A stretch of 64,000 nucleotides of DNA, taken from positions 372,001 through 436,000 of the forward strand of contig SMMW01000646.1 in the NCBI GenBank assembly GCA_004794655.1, given 5' to 3'. A program made the translations under genes and the position numbers. This DNA comes from Marisa cornuarietis (lineage: Eukaryota > Mollusca > Gastropoda > Architaenioglossa > Ampullariidae). Under the pieces are notes generated by a model. That model was not told the DNA's origin. It searched no databases and saw nothing but the letters and a program-made list of their open reading frames with translations. Shown one piece after another: positions 1 to 23,288 of the stretch; position 1 is the first letter of the stretch; each line of letters starts with the position of its first letter.

Positions 1-3000
1 AAAGCACATTTCCCTGTGTGGATGCGAGCTCAATTGCAAGCACACAAAGTCTATAAATGGACTGACAGTCAACCCTACAACCATTAGCAAATGGTAAGCT
101 CGTTTGTGCAAGATATAATACAAACAGGTGGCATAGATATTCTGATCCCTTTTTCTGTTCTTATCACTCAATGTATTTGCATACATGTGTGCACATCATT
201 TCCCCCATACTTCCCCCCATCATGTTTCAAGTGTGATCAACAGCAAATTTTCTTCCTTCAAAAGTTTTCTGTTCAAAGTTGTTCAAAACTAGAAATAAAA
301 GATGTTCATCACACAATAAAGAGAACATCTGTATTGTACATGTTATCATCACCTTGTCGTTAGGTCTGTTAGCACAAGGTATAGATAACTGGGATAATAT
401 GCTGTTTTCCCAAAAAAGACAAAATATATGTATATAACCAATTTGTATTGGTTTTGATTTAATCTTTACACAAATGAAGCCCAGAACATGCCGGTTTTTT
501 GTTTTGAAACTGTGAACCACTTTGATAGTTTAATGTGAATATGTTAATTAGTTCTGACTATGCAAGTGGGTCTTATTTTTGATGAGAACTGAACATTCTA
601 TACTTAGCATTTGTACATTGATCCTAACAAAATAGGGTTTTGTAAAACATTTCCTGGTGCTTTGTTTGTTGGTGGGCATATTGCTCAGCTGCCTTAAGTT
701 TTCCATTTTAAAGCAAAATTTAAAATTTGGTGTGTATGTGTGCGCTCATGTGGCCATGATAGTCACGCCTATGTTGTGGCTTCATCAACATCGTCAGGAT
801 ACTGCCTTTAAAATGTGCAATGTTTCTGTCATTCAGTTTTTCCAAGTCATTCCATTAAACACAAAAATTATTCAGGAGGAACAACTTGTGTAACTTCAAG
901 ATTGAAATCCAAAGTGAAAGGCCTTTCTATTTTCTGTCCCACCCAGCCTTCTTTTACTTTATGTACCCAGTCAAAATTAAAGTCAGTGAGCTGAATGCAT
1001 TTATTTGAACAAGATAACTTAGTCACATGGCCAATCTCCGTTAACTGTTTTATCTTTAGAATGTGCAATTACCATTTTTGCAGAACAAAAAGATGGGCAG
1101 TAATGAACAAGATGTCTAGTCTCCCATAGTGCAATATCCCTTGCCGGCCATGAAAATGTCACATCATTCAAGAATGAAAGAACATAAGACATATCAATAA
1201 AGTTTTGTTTTGGTTGGTTGCTTACAACTGCTCTTAATACATTTTGTTGCCAAGAGCAAAGAACTAAGTTGATACATAATTCTGTCACTTAAAATTCATT
1301 CCAGTTTAGTTCACTCTGCAGGTCACGATAAATGGCAGTCTGTGCAAAGATTGAAGACTGCGCACTTGACAAATGTGGAGAAATATTTTGTTAAAGACAG
1401 TGACTTTCTGTTCTCTTCATCCTACTCCACTTAGACACCCTTCCCCCCATCACTAAAGATAGAACTTGTCAATTCAGTTCTTGTCTTCACATGATGTTTT
1501 GATTTTTTTTAACATTTTTCATTCCAGAGCTGGTGTATTTTACTCCAGCAAACATTCCCCCAAATTAATGGATCCAGTTGTGGGTTGTTATTTTTTAATA
1601 TTTTTCAAGACTTGTATCATTCCAGCTGGTGTCTTTCACCCTAGAAGTCTTCTTCCACTTGTTTTACTGCTGAAAAAATGGACTAACATTTCCTGCTTTG
1701 TACAAAGTGTGCTTAATGTGTAAGCAAACATTGAGACCAAGTATATGGATTCTTTGCCCTGCAAGTGTGATTGGTCTTATCGAGACTTTGAATGTGAGCA
1801 GCATGATCTCCCCTGTAGCAGTGTCAACATGGTGATGTGTCTACCCGCAACATTTTCAAACAGAAAAGACTTGTAATTGAAAAAATACTGTATGTGGTAC
1901 TCTGTCCTGGAATTATTTTAGTTCTTATTAAATATGGCATTCAAGTCAGATGACAACTATTACAATTGCATTTGCAAAATCTCCTTGTGAGATCATAACA
2001 TGCAACAGTTTTCTTAGAGGTTTCATTGTTTTAAAATAATTTTCATTGCTACTGTCAAATTAAAGCTGCTTGAATTTGAGGCATTTTTATTTCCTTTGTG
2101 TTTTACTTTTTTACATGTTTGCAGGTTAGATAAAAAGTAAAGCTCATTCCCCTGACTTTTTGATGTTGGGGAGTTGAGGTGTCAGCGACCTCACTTTTCT
2201 GGGGGCCAGCATTATTTGAGGGAGGTGCCCATCTCTTCTCTCGCTTCCTCACCCCAATATTGAGTCAGGTACCCATTCCAGCTAAGTTGGGTTGAGGGAG
2301 GGAAGTTTGCTGTACTGCAGAGTTCTTGCTCCGCTGCGCTTCTCAGTTCAGATGCCAGTGCTCTAACCACTTGGCTATCTGCTTTCCTAAGCTGTATAGA
2401 TAATGGTATACTCTTGTGTTGGGTAGGCATTCCAGGTAATAGAATATTTAAGTTGAAGGAGGTTTAAGTTGTGAAATGTTTGGCATAATTCTTACACTGA
2501 TACACATAATATGTTTTAAAGTGTCGAGCATTGTACACTAGAGGTGGCTTGTTTATTTAATTGTCAATTAACAATTGTCAAATATTGTCAAAGGGGCTTC
2601 TTGTATTTTGCACTCAATGCTGCCACCTTTCTTGGGTCATGTGTCTTCCATCTCTGCCCTATGGTATTTTCTTAGGAATATTCCTTTTTTGCACACATTT
2701 GTTGATTGTGTTTTGAGACAGCTTATGTGTAGTTTATAACATTTAAGTGCTCGCTGCTTTAGACGGTTAATGGTGAAATCAGTGCCAATTGGGCATATGG
2801 GGAGATTGTAACCAATGTGTTCATGGCTGTATCTTTTTTTGTTCCATTGATTAATACATGTGTAGTAATGACTTTGTTAGTCGTTTTTTTCTTTTGTAAT
2901 TTGCATGTCTGTAACTTTAGCATTTAAAAATAATTAGGTGAATGTGCACCATCAAAAAAAGCAAAACACTTTAAATAAAAGCCTTGCAGAAACATACACA
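1..3000 (+). other. T-rich non-coding tract, possible 3' UTR of an upstream plus-strand gene
   Basis: No reading frame here resembles a protein. The plus strand is T-rich, as 3' UTRs of plus-strand genes often are, and an AATAAA polyadenylation hexamer lies at 2974-2979. After about 3 kb the bias changes. I infer that this could be the tail of a gene whose coding part lies left of the window, but no stop codon or splice site ties it to one. A tRNA-derived SINE interrupts it at about 2170-2392. Mapped RNA reads would decide. Confidence 0.3.
2170..2392 (-). repeat. tRNA-derived SINE (family B)
   Basis: Read on the minus strand from about 2392, the element opens with a tRNA-like head: a box A of the form TAGCCAAGTGGTTAGAGC, followed at roughly the right distance by a degenerate box B. 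The body then runs through GGGTACCTGACTC and ATTGGGGTGAGGAAG motifs. It is not a functional tRNA, because the anticodon arm and acceptor pairing are not convincing. Only one clear copy of this family is seen in the window. It differs from the family A SINE that recurs elsewhere. Confidence 0.6.
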
Positions 3001-3729
3001 GATTTTGCACTCCCTAAACGCTAAATAATTCCATCAAAAGGTGACTAGAACCTTTCATCTGGAGCAAATATTAATGTCGAGACAACCAACCATAATAAAC
3101 TGCAACGCATAGATATGTAAAAATGCTACTCAAAAAAAAAAGGGGGGCCAGATATAAATAATTTACAGAAACTGCGTGTGGGCAGTCAATCCCTAAAAAC
3201 TCGCAGGAACTGTCAGTGTATTTTGGCCGTGAAAAACATGGCAGTTATTTGCTACCATTTAGTGCATCTGTCTTGTATAGACTGAACATGAGTCACGAGG
3301 TATGGCCAGCCAAACTTGCTGCAAGAACTGAACACTTAGGCTAGTGATTGTCACTTGCAATTCTACAGCTACAGTAGGACTAGATCAAAAAGACCCTGAA
3401 TTTTAAAAAATAAATATAATATTAGAAAATAACAAAAAAAATGCTGAACTACTGCTGCTGGAAGTTTAGTTTAGACTGAGGGCGTTGTTCAGTCCTTCTT
3501 GTCATCTGAAATTGTTACAACAATGGCTAAATGAATGACAGAATGGCTCATCCCCAGCCATTGGAATGCTTCTCTGCCAGATACCTGTCTTTAAGCCATC
3601 CCAGAACCTCACACAATACGATGGTGCCCAACAACTTTGAGGGGAAGGCATGTTTTTTTAGCTCCATTTTCACCCCATTTAGTTAGTCCTTCCTGCTAAA
3701 CAACTGGCGATGACTTGCATCGGCATAAT
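3001..3729. other. Non-coding spacer
   Basis: AT-rich sequence with no recognisable gene, RNA or repeat. It includes an A-run followed by a G-run near 3130-3146. Nothing else stands out. Confidence 0.5.
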
Positions 3730-4380
3730 GCCAGAGCCGGCGCTAGGGTAGGGCAAGCAGGGCGACCGCCCAAGGTCCTGTGCCTGATGGGGGCCCTGGG
3801 CTAGCAAGTGCACCCTCGGGATGAGACAGTCCGTAATTTTCTTGAAATTCTAAAAAAAAAAAGAAAAAAATTCCTTACAAAAGGGTTTCTCAGAAAATTC
3901 AGGTGACTGATATCTATTAACACGATTAGCTCTGAGACGGCAAATGATCCAAATGGCAAGTGAAGCTGGTTGCCTTACAAACTATGAGCTGGGGAATTTT
4001 GAATTTCTTGTTGTGTTGTACAGCAAAACCTTGCAGTTGTCAAATCTGCAACTTGATGTAGTCATTAAACAGTTCAGTCTCATAAATTTCTTCATCAAGT
4101 ATAGAGACAATGGATTTGCATCAGCAATAATCACCATAAAAGAAATAGCATCAATGAATATCGAACCTGCGTTTAAAGAGCGCGCGCGTTAGGCAAAGGA
4201 AGAGGTGATTTGAATATGAAGTCACGGATGAACCACAGGAGACAACTGAAGAATCTTTCAGGGTTGGGTATTTCTTGTGGATCGTCGATCAAGCATTGGG
4301 ATTTCTGATGAAACTTTTCGAGCAACTAGAGCACTATCATCTGTTATGTAACTGTGGCTGGTCTTGGAATGTATTATCCA
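3730..4380 (+). mobile_element. Decayed hAT-family (ZMYM-like) transposase fragment
   Basis: An open frame at 3944-4192 reads SEAGCLTNYELGNFEFLVV, then IKYRDNGFASAIITIKEIA and IEPAFKERAR. After a one-base frame change the similarity continues with FEYEVTDEPQETTEESFRV, YFLWIVDQALGFLMKLFEQL. This is the order seen in the central region of hAT transposases with a TTF-type zinc finger, as also found in domesticated ZMYM proteins. The frame change and early end show that it is dead. The GC-rich stretch from about 3730 (CAGAGCCGGCGCTAGGG) resembles a hAT terminus, so it may be the element's left end. I could not find the matching right end or the target duplication. hAT transposases cut and paste DNA through a DDE catalytic core, which is not visible in this piece. 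Confidence 0.65.
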
Positions 4381-7300
4381 AGGATACAGGGGCACAGGTG
4401 GAATTCTGTTTGTTTATTTATACCTTTGGCTGAAAATGTATCAAGTGACCACACTATGACATCAGAGGATAATCCCTCTAATAAATCTCTTGAGGAAAGC
4501 ATTTAAGCTAGGGCAGCTGAGCTGCACAGATTGGTTACTATAACAGATGCATACAAGGGGAATCATATACATGATAAGTTGCCATGATAAGGGAAGAATA
4601 TTTTGCACATGATTTCATGGGTATGGGTAAAGAAGATTCAGACTACATTTGTAATGTGGAGTTTACAACAGAACTGTAATCTGTTTCTGCACAGTGTATG
4701 TATACGTACACACCATTTAGATCGACACTACGGCAAAATCAAAAACACTGCACTCTTTCCCAAAAGAAGTTTATCAAAACATTCTTTTACAACAGAAAAC
4801 TTCTTTATACAACGAGAATCTTGTTTTTATACAATTACATTCTATATAGCATGTACAAATCAAAAGTTGTAAAAAGTGTGCATAATAAGTGACTTCACCT
4901 TTAACATTTGACTTTGTCACAAACCATATACAGGCATAATGCATTTCTGGATACTTGTGTCTATCACAAATACATCTTCCACAGAAAGTGCACAAGGCTG
5001 CATTGTTGAACTATTTACATCATTTTAGTATATATATCAACATTTCATGATGTTATGCATCTAATCTCGTTACGAGATATCAGCTTGCTCTCCGTTACGA
5101 GACTCCTGGCCTTAATATGTTGCTTCTTTCCCAACACCCCCATTTAATTTATTCATCTTCGTACTACCAAGAAACATTCCAATACCCCTACCCCCCACCC
5201 AAAAAAGTGTTCAACTTGAAATCGTTCACATAAGCTCAAAACACATCATCCTTGCACAACACTTGAAACAAAATCTGCTACAAGGAACTGGAGAGCTCTG
5301 CTGGCAACAAGCTCCTTAATGATTTCTGAAGGAAGATCTGCCCAACACAGTAGCCACTTTTACTCAGGAAAAGGCACCACTGATGTTAATAAACCTGGTC
5401 TTTACCACATGTCAAGGTCATCAGCTTTATTTAAATGAAGACCTTTTTTTTAAATTCATGAATCCTCATGGGAATCTACAGCTAAAAAAAACGAACAAGA
5501 AAGATGTAAAAGCAATTATAAGATTTGAAATGAGTTTTTTTGTTTTGGGATAGAAAAAGCTTCCCAACTAGATAAGGTTATCAAGGTTTCATAAAATCCA
5601 CCATATCAAATATCACGCATAGACCTGAAGCTGATTTATGTGGGTTGGTAGGGTGGAGTGACATTTTGTAAGCCGCTATATTTTTACTCTACCTGTCAAG
5701 ACACATTTATGCCCTATGTCATGGGATGTCAGTTTCTGCCTTCTAGGCTGCCCAGTTCTACTGAACTGAGAGAGTGGGGTTCATGGTTATTCATTATCTG
5801 GACTATGTTCAGACAGTTTTCGCAAATCTCAGAAGTGGTTGAGATACAATAACACACACTGAACATATATTTACTTCTTTCAAAATTTGGTGTATTTTCA
5901 GCACTATAAATATTGAAAGGCACAAAAAGGTTGGAGCTGTACACATTGTATTTGCAGGTCAGTACAGTGCTACTGTGCTCCCAATGTAAAGACGCTGTAC
6001 ATTGGGCTACAGAGCATACAGAACACCAGGGGTTAACACATCCTGATGTGGAAAATACTCTTGAGCCACTGAAACTACAGAGACTGTTTTTCTGGCCACT
6101 AACTCTCCCGTTTTGTCTCTCTTCCCTTCCAACCTATCCTCTGTCAGGGCAGTGATTGATTTGTCTGCACAGGCTGTAAATATCCAAAGGTCACTGATCT
6201 GAAAGTCTCAAGAGCAAATATTGCTTGACACTCCTTCCCTTAAGCTGATCTAACGACCTGGTGACTGAGAAGCATCAACATTTTAAAAATTCAAATAACC
6301 TTTAAAAAAAGAAAAAAAAAACCTTTGGATGCCTGTCTTTGAAAAACACACTCAATGTATTTATGATTGTCTAATACCTATTTACTAGATGTGCTGCTGG
6401 TTCACGTGTGGGTGTGTAGAGGGTGGGAGCAGTCCACACCCCCACCATTCTACTGTGTGAAGTTTGTAACAGCAACGTCAGTTACTGTTTACCAAGACTA
6501 GTGTGCAACTTTCTCTGCAGCATGTAACACTGCCTGAGACTGTAAAATACATAAAAACCTTAAGAAACAAAATTATCTAAGGTTAACAAAAATGACAAAT
6601 TAACAGAAAGGGTTCTCCAAAAAAGTGGGGATGGGGCTCCAACCATTTGCAGTAGGCTAAGAGAGGCTGTACTGGCTTCACTGCTTAACACAAAAGATCA
6701 CATGAACAGCTTGCAAGCATTACGGATGTTAATATCTGCATGGCCTCAAGTGTCTCCTGTGTCAGTCAAACTTTAATCTTCCCCTTCACTTACTGTGTAA
6801 GCCCTATCAGATTTTATTACCTGCATCCAGAACAGATGTCAGACTTTATATTATTGACACAGGGTGATGAACCTGTGCATGTGTACATTTGAATGCATAC
6901 ACAGGTTATTCTCCAGCGAGTTCTTTACAATGTCAAAATATCTGTGGAACTTGTTAACCTCTTATTCCAAATTGAAAGAGCTACTCTGCAAGAGTTCAAC
7001 TGAAGTTCACCAAGTGATAAAATAAATGTAGCAAACAGCAACAAACATGACAAAAACTACTGATCTGGTGACTGTGGCAATATGTTTAGTTTATTATATC
7101 AAAGAAACTGGTGAAACTAAACTCAAGTTTACTCACATGCACTTTAATCATATCTTGTTGCTACCAAAGCATATATTTTACCTTCACTAACCAAGAACAC
7201 ATGGTGACCAAGGAAGATGGTTTCACATAAGTCTAAAAGAATGCTATTAAGAGGTTACAGTGCATTAACAACGTTGATTACTGATTATTTTCAAGCATTA

Positions 7301-9102
7301 AAATTACTGTTAGAATGTTATGTTTGCACTGGAATCATAAGAAAACAGCCTTTGCATTTTGTTCTCCATAACATATTCTTGCTATAAAGAGATAGCAGCA
7401 GGCACAAAAAAAGTGAAAAGAAAAATTAAATGAGTAAGCACAAAACTAATCACATTTCACACACAAAGGTGAAAAACTGGAAACGTTGCTTGGATAAAAC
7501 ACATAGTCAATGGAAGAAAAAAAACCCAAACAAACAAATCTTGTTTAGTGACATATAAATACTTGTTAATTTAAAAAAAATTCTTTCAATTAAATATTGA
7601 GGAAGGATGCATGTGTTAGAGTGGGTGTACAAGGTGGTGTGTCTGTGAGTCTGGAGGAAGCAAGCAGTCATTCTTGCCACATTTGATGTGTGTGTGTGTG
7701 TGCATGTACACTGCATGCTATGTTAAGGTAGATAGTGTCTAAACAAAAGCATAAAAAATTTTCATCAGAACACACCGATGGAATTTTTATGGCATGAAAC
7801 ATACTCCCACTATGCATAAACTTAAACACTGGCAATGCAGGCCACAAAATTAAACAAACAAAAAAACTTTCACCTTGGGAAAAAAAACCTTAGAATAATT
7901 TAAAATCTCAAAGAAACACAAAACGTGCCTGAAATCATTGTATCTTTTACACGTTAGCCAGCACTTTCCACATCCTTCACACAAGATCATAAAGGCAAAA
8001 CATCTCCAAAAGGCTGCTGCTTCAGAATACAGGTTACAATGTTAAGTGTACCGTTAAATAGTGTCATCAAGGTTGGCTCTGAGATTTGCCAGGATTCCCC
8101 CCCCCACTACTTCCCATGCTCACTGTTTAATCTCTGACTAAAATATGAACACTCTCCAAAATCAGTTCATTTTCAAGATGAGCAGCTAGCCGCCATCACT
8201 GGGTTATATAAGTTGTTCTTTTCTTTGACCACCAAAACTGTCACTCAACAAACCACTTATGACACACTGTGTAAACGTCCAACTCTCCAACAACTGTAAC
8301 AGCACTGATGTCCTGTAGACTTGTCAGTACAGACGAAAAAAAAAAATTCAAAGTATAAGGAAGATTTAAGAAAAGAAAAAGAAAACAAAAGACAAATACT
8401 CCATGCTTTTCAGCAAGCCATACCTCAATCCCTACAAAATATAACTAATAAATTTCTACAATCGTGCAGAAATAATCATCATCTCCCTCGCACCAACTCT
8501 GAGTACCACAACACTTGCACAATAAACTGCCAGTTCCACTTTTTTTCTTTTTATTATCACCTATAGATTATTAATTGGAAGGGCAGCAACATCTGCCGGA
8601 TGCTTAGAACACGTTGCTGAGAAGGACACGAATCATCTCAAACCATTTCAACAAACCAATCTGGCCGGTACATTAAAAAAAAAATCACTGCATCTGTTCA
8701 CATAGTAACATATGTGATGGAGCTTGGTAAATATTAAATGTACATCCAGAAATAAGCTTTACCTGTCCTTTGCAGCTTCAAGATTAAAAACAAACAAACA
8801 AACAAAACAAGATAGGCAGAAAGTAAACAAAAATCTCATCTGAATTTCTTCACAACGCATATCCACACATGCACATGACTCACGAACTCTCGACCTGACA
8901 TGCTCACTCCACTTAAAGCTCTGGCATGCAAACCTCATTCAGCACAAACTCCGCCTGCTGTTACTCCACTCCCACAACCTGCATCTACCCAACTCTCTTT
9001 CACCCCCACAACCTACATCTACCCAACTCTCTCTCTCATCCCCACCAAACAGGACTGAGATAATCACAGAAGGCGCAGTCCAAAAGCCGAAGAGGAGAAA
9101 GG
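4381..9102 (-). other. Non-coding region, probably including the ligase 3' UTR
   Basis: This 4.7 kb stretch lies directly downstream of the E3 ligase stop codon. It is A-rich on the plus strand, hence T-rich in the sense of the ligase transcript, as expected for a long animal 3' UTR. Candidate minus-strand AATAAA signals occur near 5425 and near 4417, so the true end cannot be chosen by eye. Short (TG)n tracts lie near 7688-7701. A near-perfect palindrome, TCTCGTTACGAGA, lies near 5065. No coding frame here resembles a known protein. Confidence 0.4.
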
Positions 9103-20593
<11,491 letters not shown>

Positions 20594-20602
20594 GTCTGCT
20601 CC

Positions 20603-20617
20603 TTAAATGACCTTCAT
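20603..20617 (-). promoter_or_regulatory. Upstream mini-ORF (MKVI) in the ligase 5' leader
   Basis: The exon carrying the ligase start codon begins at 20620 after a TTACAG acceptor. Before the main ATG at 20593 it holds an ATG AAG GTC ATT TAA mini-ORF, whose stop lies 9 bases upstream of the main ATG. The main start is chosen because it opens the frame that leads into the C2 domain with correct splice phase. Upstream mini-ORFs can lower translation of the main frame; that role here is inference. Confidence 0.55.
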
Positions 20618-21552
20618 GCCCTGTAATACACAAGGATTCAATCATACAGCACATTTTCACTGAGCACAATAGTATTTATAGCGCATGTTTTGAGCTGGTT
20701 ATTGCATTTAAGATAAAATATAATCACTACGATCCTCTTTAAACAACATTATATCATCCCTTTATCATTAAACTATAGAAATTAAATCTCTGCTAAGAAC
20801 TAGAAATAACAAATGGTTGCTTGCTGCCTTTTGGGTCTTTTTTCTATTTTTTTCTCAGCAGGAAATAGTTTTCAGGTGATGTAACATAGACAACACATTT
20901 CAGCAGTTCCTTCCCTACAGCAACTTATCTTTCTCAAGTAAAGAAAGAAAACACATATTCAAAATTCCTATAAAAACAGTGTCTGAATGTCAACAAGCAT
21001 TTTCCCTTCTGAAAATCGTGCTGCAGAACATGACTGTGTTTACAATAGAGCAAGCAAACTCCCTTTAAAAAAAAGCAGTTATCCTAGAAGTGTTCTCTGC
21101 AGCCTTTTCTCTTGCTAAGCTGACAAACACAAACATTATACTTCTGCAAAATACATTATATTACTAAATTATGTCAACTCTCTATACATGCGTTTGAATA
21201 TTAAATTCCATTTATACAAAATTAACGTTTACACATCACTTAGTTGAACATTGTAAAAAATGCTATCTCCTGGTTGTTGTTCAAATAAAATAGACAAAAA
21301 GCACTGTTGAATCATTCTTATTTTTATTATTATGCTGCAGACGTAATTACATCTGTGTGTATTCTACCCAGAATATTTACATTTTCAGTACTTGCATATC
21401 TGCACACAGACCACAAAACTGGGCACAAAAGCATCCTCAGAGATAAAACTGTAATTTCTTAGGGTGATGTATAGCTGCTTGACAAATCTTATGAATAGTT
21501 TATTGAAAGCACAGGACACATCTATGTCATCACAAACTCCCGATAAGTGCAA

Positions 21553-21650
21553 AGTAGACGATGAAGATGATGATGATGATAATACATTTATGTGGTGCTG
21601 TATTTTGACAATTTGTTACACCTGCAAGATTCAAATGAATAAATAGGCAT
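21553..21650 (+). repeat. Dispersed repeat starting with a GAT run then ATACATTTATGTGGTGC
   Basis: A (GAT)n run leads into ATACATTTATGTGGTGC, recalling the very common invertebrate pattern ACATTTATATAGCGC that starts or ends many non-autonomous retroelements. Related starts are seen at about 22690, 58620 and 63648. The family could not be named. Confidence 0.4.
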
Positions 21651-22689
21651 AAAAAGACAAAGCACATATCAAGTAAATGGAAGCCTTTCCCAATTAAGTC
21701 CATCTCCACTAAATACCATTCACCTACAGGTGTTGATAACTGAAGCATTTGTCAAAATCCATTGGTGAAAAGAACTCCATGCTTGAGATAAATGATATGG
21801 CAAATGATAGACTAAAACATGATGCAAATAAGGGGTCAGGCAGGGTGGGTCAGACCACAAACAAATGCAACTTACAATTAAAAAGTGTGCCCAAAATTAG
21901 GCAGTTTATTTATGCCTGATCAAAATTTGGAACTTAACAACACAATGCTAGTTAACAGTTTGTACAATCAGTAACAAATTAGACAGGAATAAAGAGCCAC
22001 AAGAAACATCGCAGGTAAACGAGGAATATCTAAATGCACTTTTACGTTCCAAAGATTTTGAATAAATTCAGCAGAAATGATTGGTCCAGCCACAGAGTTT
22101 ACAGCTGTTTATCTGAAGAATCTCAAGATAAAAATAGACCAGTTCATACAAAATCCGTGTTATGCCCACATATAACAATATGAAAACAGAGTACAGAAAT
22201 TATAAAAAAAACAATAAAATGTAACCTGCACTGTGCACAGAAACTCCCTATCAATTCAAGGGAAACAACAACTGACCTGGTGTCTGCAGGTTTTATTTGC
22301 TCACAGATGTAAAAAAAAAAAATTCAGGAACATCAAGTATTTTGTTTCAACCAAATGCACCATGAGTATCATCTGTAACCAAAGACTGAAACCAGCAGGA
22401 AACTCTCATTTGTAATACAACACTGGCATCTTCAGTATGTGCTGTGCAGATAAAATGTCAGCGCTGTTGTTCTGTGACTATTTCACCAGTAGTCTATGTC
22501 ACATCTGTCAACTTTCAATAACTCTGCCTGAGAAGCTCTTGATCAGCTCACAACTTCTACCATAGAAACTGATGATTTCTATGACATGCATTTTAAAAAT
22601 GTCTTTATATGCAACTCTACAACAAAGCAAACTTTTCAGACTATTTATCCATATCTTGATATAGCTCTCTTTTGCTATTTACTTTGAAG

Positions 22690-22830
22690 CAGTAATAAAT
22701 AAAAGTAATAAAGTACATTTATTTAGCACCTTTCTCCAGTACCAGCCAGACTCAATACTAAACAGAAACACAAGAGGATATCACATGATGGCATGCCAGC
22801 AGCAGGATATGGAATCTCCCACATCAGTCT
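22690..22830 (+). repeat. Dispersed repeat starting TACATTTATTTAGCACC
   Basis: AGTAATAAAGTACATTTATTTAGCACCTTTCTCC is shown here in two overlapping halves: TACATTTATTTAGCACC and CACCTTTCTCCAG. It matches the general pattern of the repeat near 21553. The boundary on the right is uncertain. Confidence 0.35.
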
Positions 22831-23112
22831 ATAAAGGGCTTTGATAGTGATTACTATTTGTTAATAGTCATGTGATCTGCACAAAGAATTTTTAACTCTT
22901 TACAATCAGTCTTAAGGTAAAAGGAACTGGTGACTGCTGGCTAACTACAATTCAGGCTGAACTTAAAGGTCACCACTGAAAACACAACACTGCTGAGCAA
23001 AAGGTCTCACACAATATAAAACAGAGAAAAATGACAGTGCCACCAGCAGATCTGAAGACTGTCTCAGCTAATTAAGTCTTTGGTGGGTGTCAGCAGCAAG
23101 CAGACTTATAGT

Positions 23113-23288
23113 CAGGCCTGTTCTTAGCCCCCGCAGGACCCGAGGCATAGGGCATGAGCGAGGCCCCTGAGGACTATCAAAAGCGCAGGGCCCCCGACGA
23201 CTATCAAAAGCGTGGGGCCCCTGACGACTATCAAAAGCACTGGGCCCTAGGCAGATGCCTCGTCTGCCTACCCCTAAGCACTGCCCTG
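23113..23288. mobile_element. Non-autonomous hAT miniature element with 8-bp target duplication
   Basis: The element is 176 bp. It begins CAGGCCTGTTCTTAG and ends, on the other strand, CAGGGCAGTGCTTAGG, so the termini are imperfect inverted repeats starting CAGG. It is flanked on both sides by the same 8 bases, CTTATAGT (23105-23112 and 23289-23296). An 8-bp duplication with CAG-type ends is the hallmark of hAT transposition. It has no coding capacity. Internally, three copies of a 27-bp unit containing ACTATCAAAAGC occur, with CTATCAAAAGC at 23174, 23201 and 23228. It is also more GC-rich than its surroundings. Confidence 0.85.
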
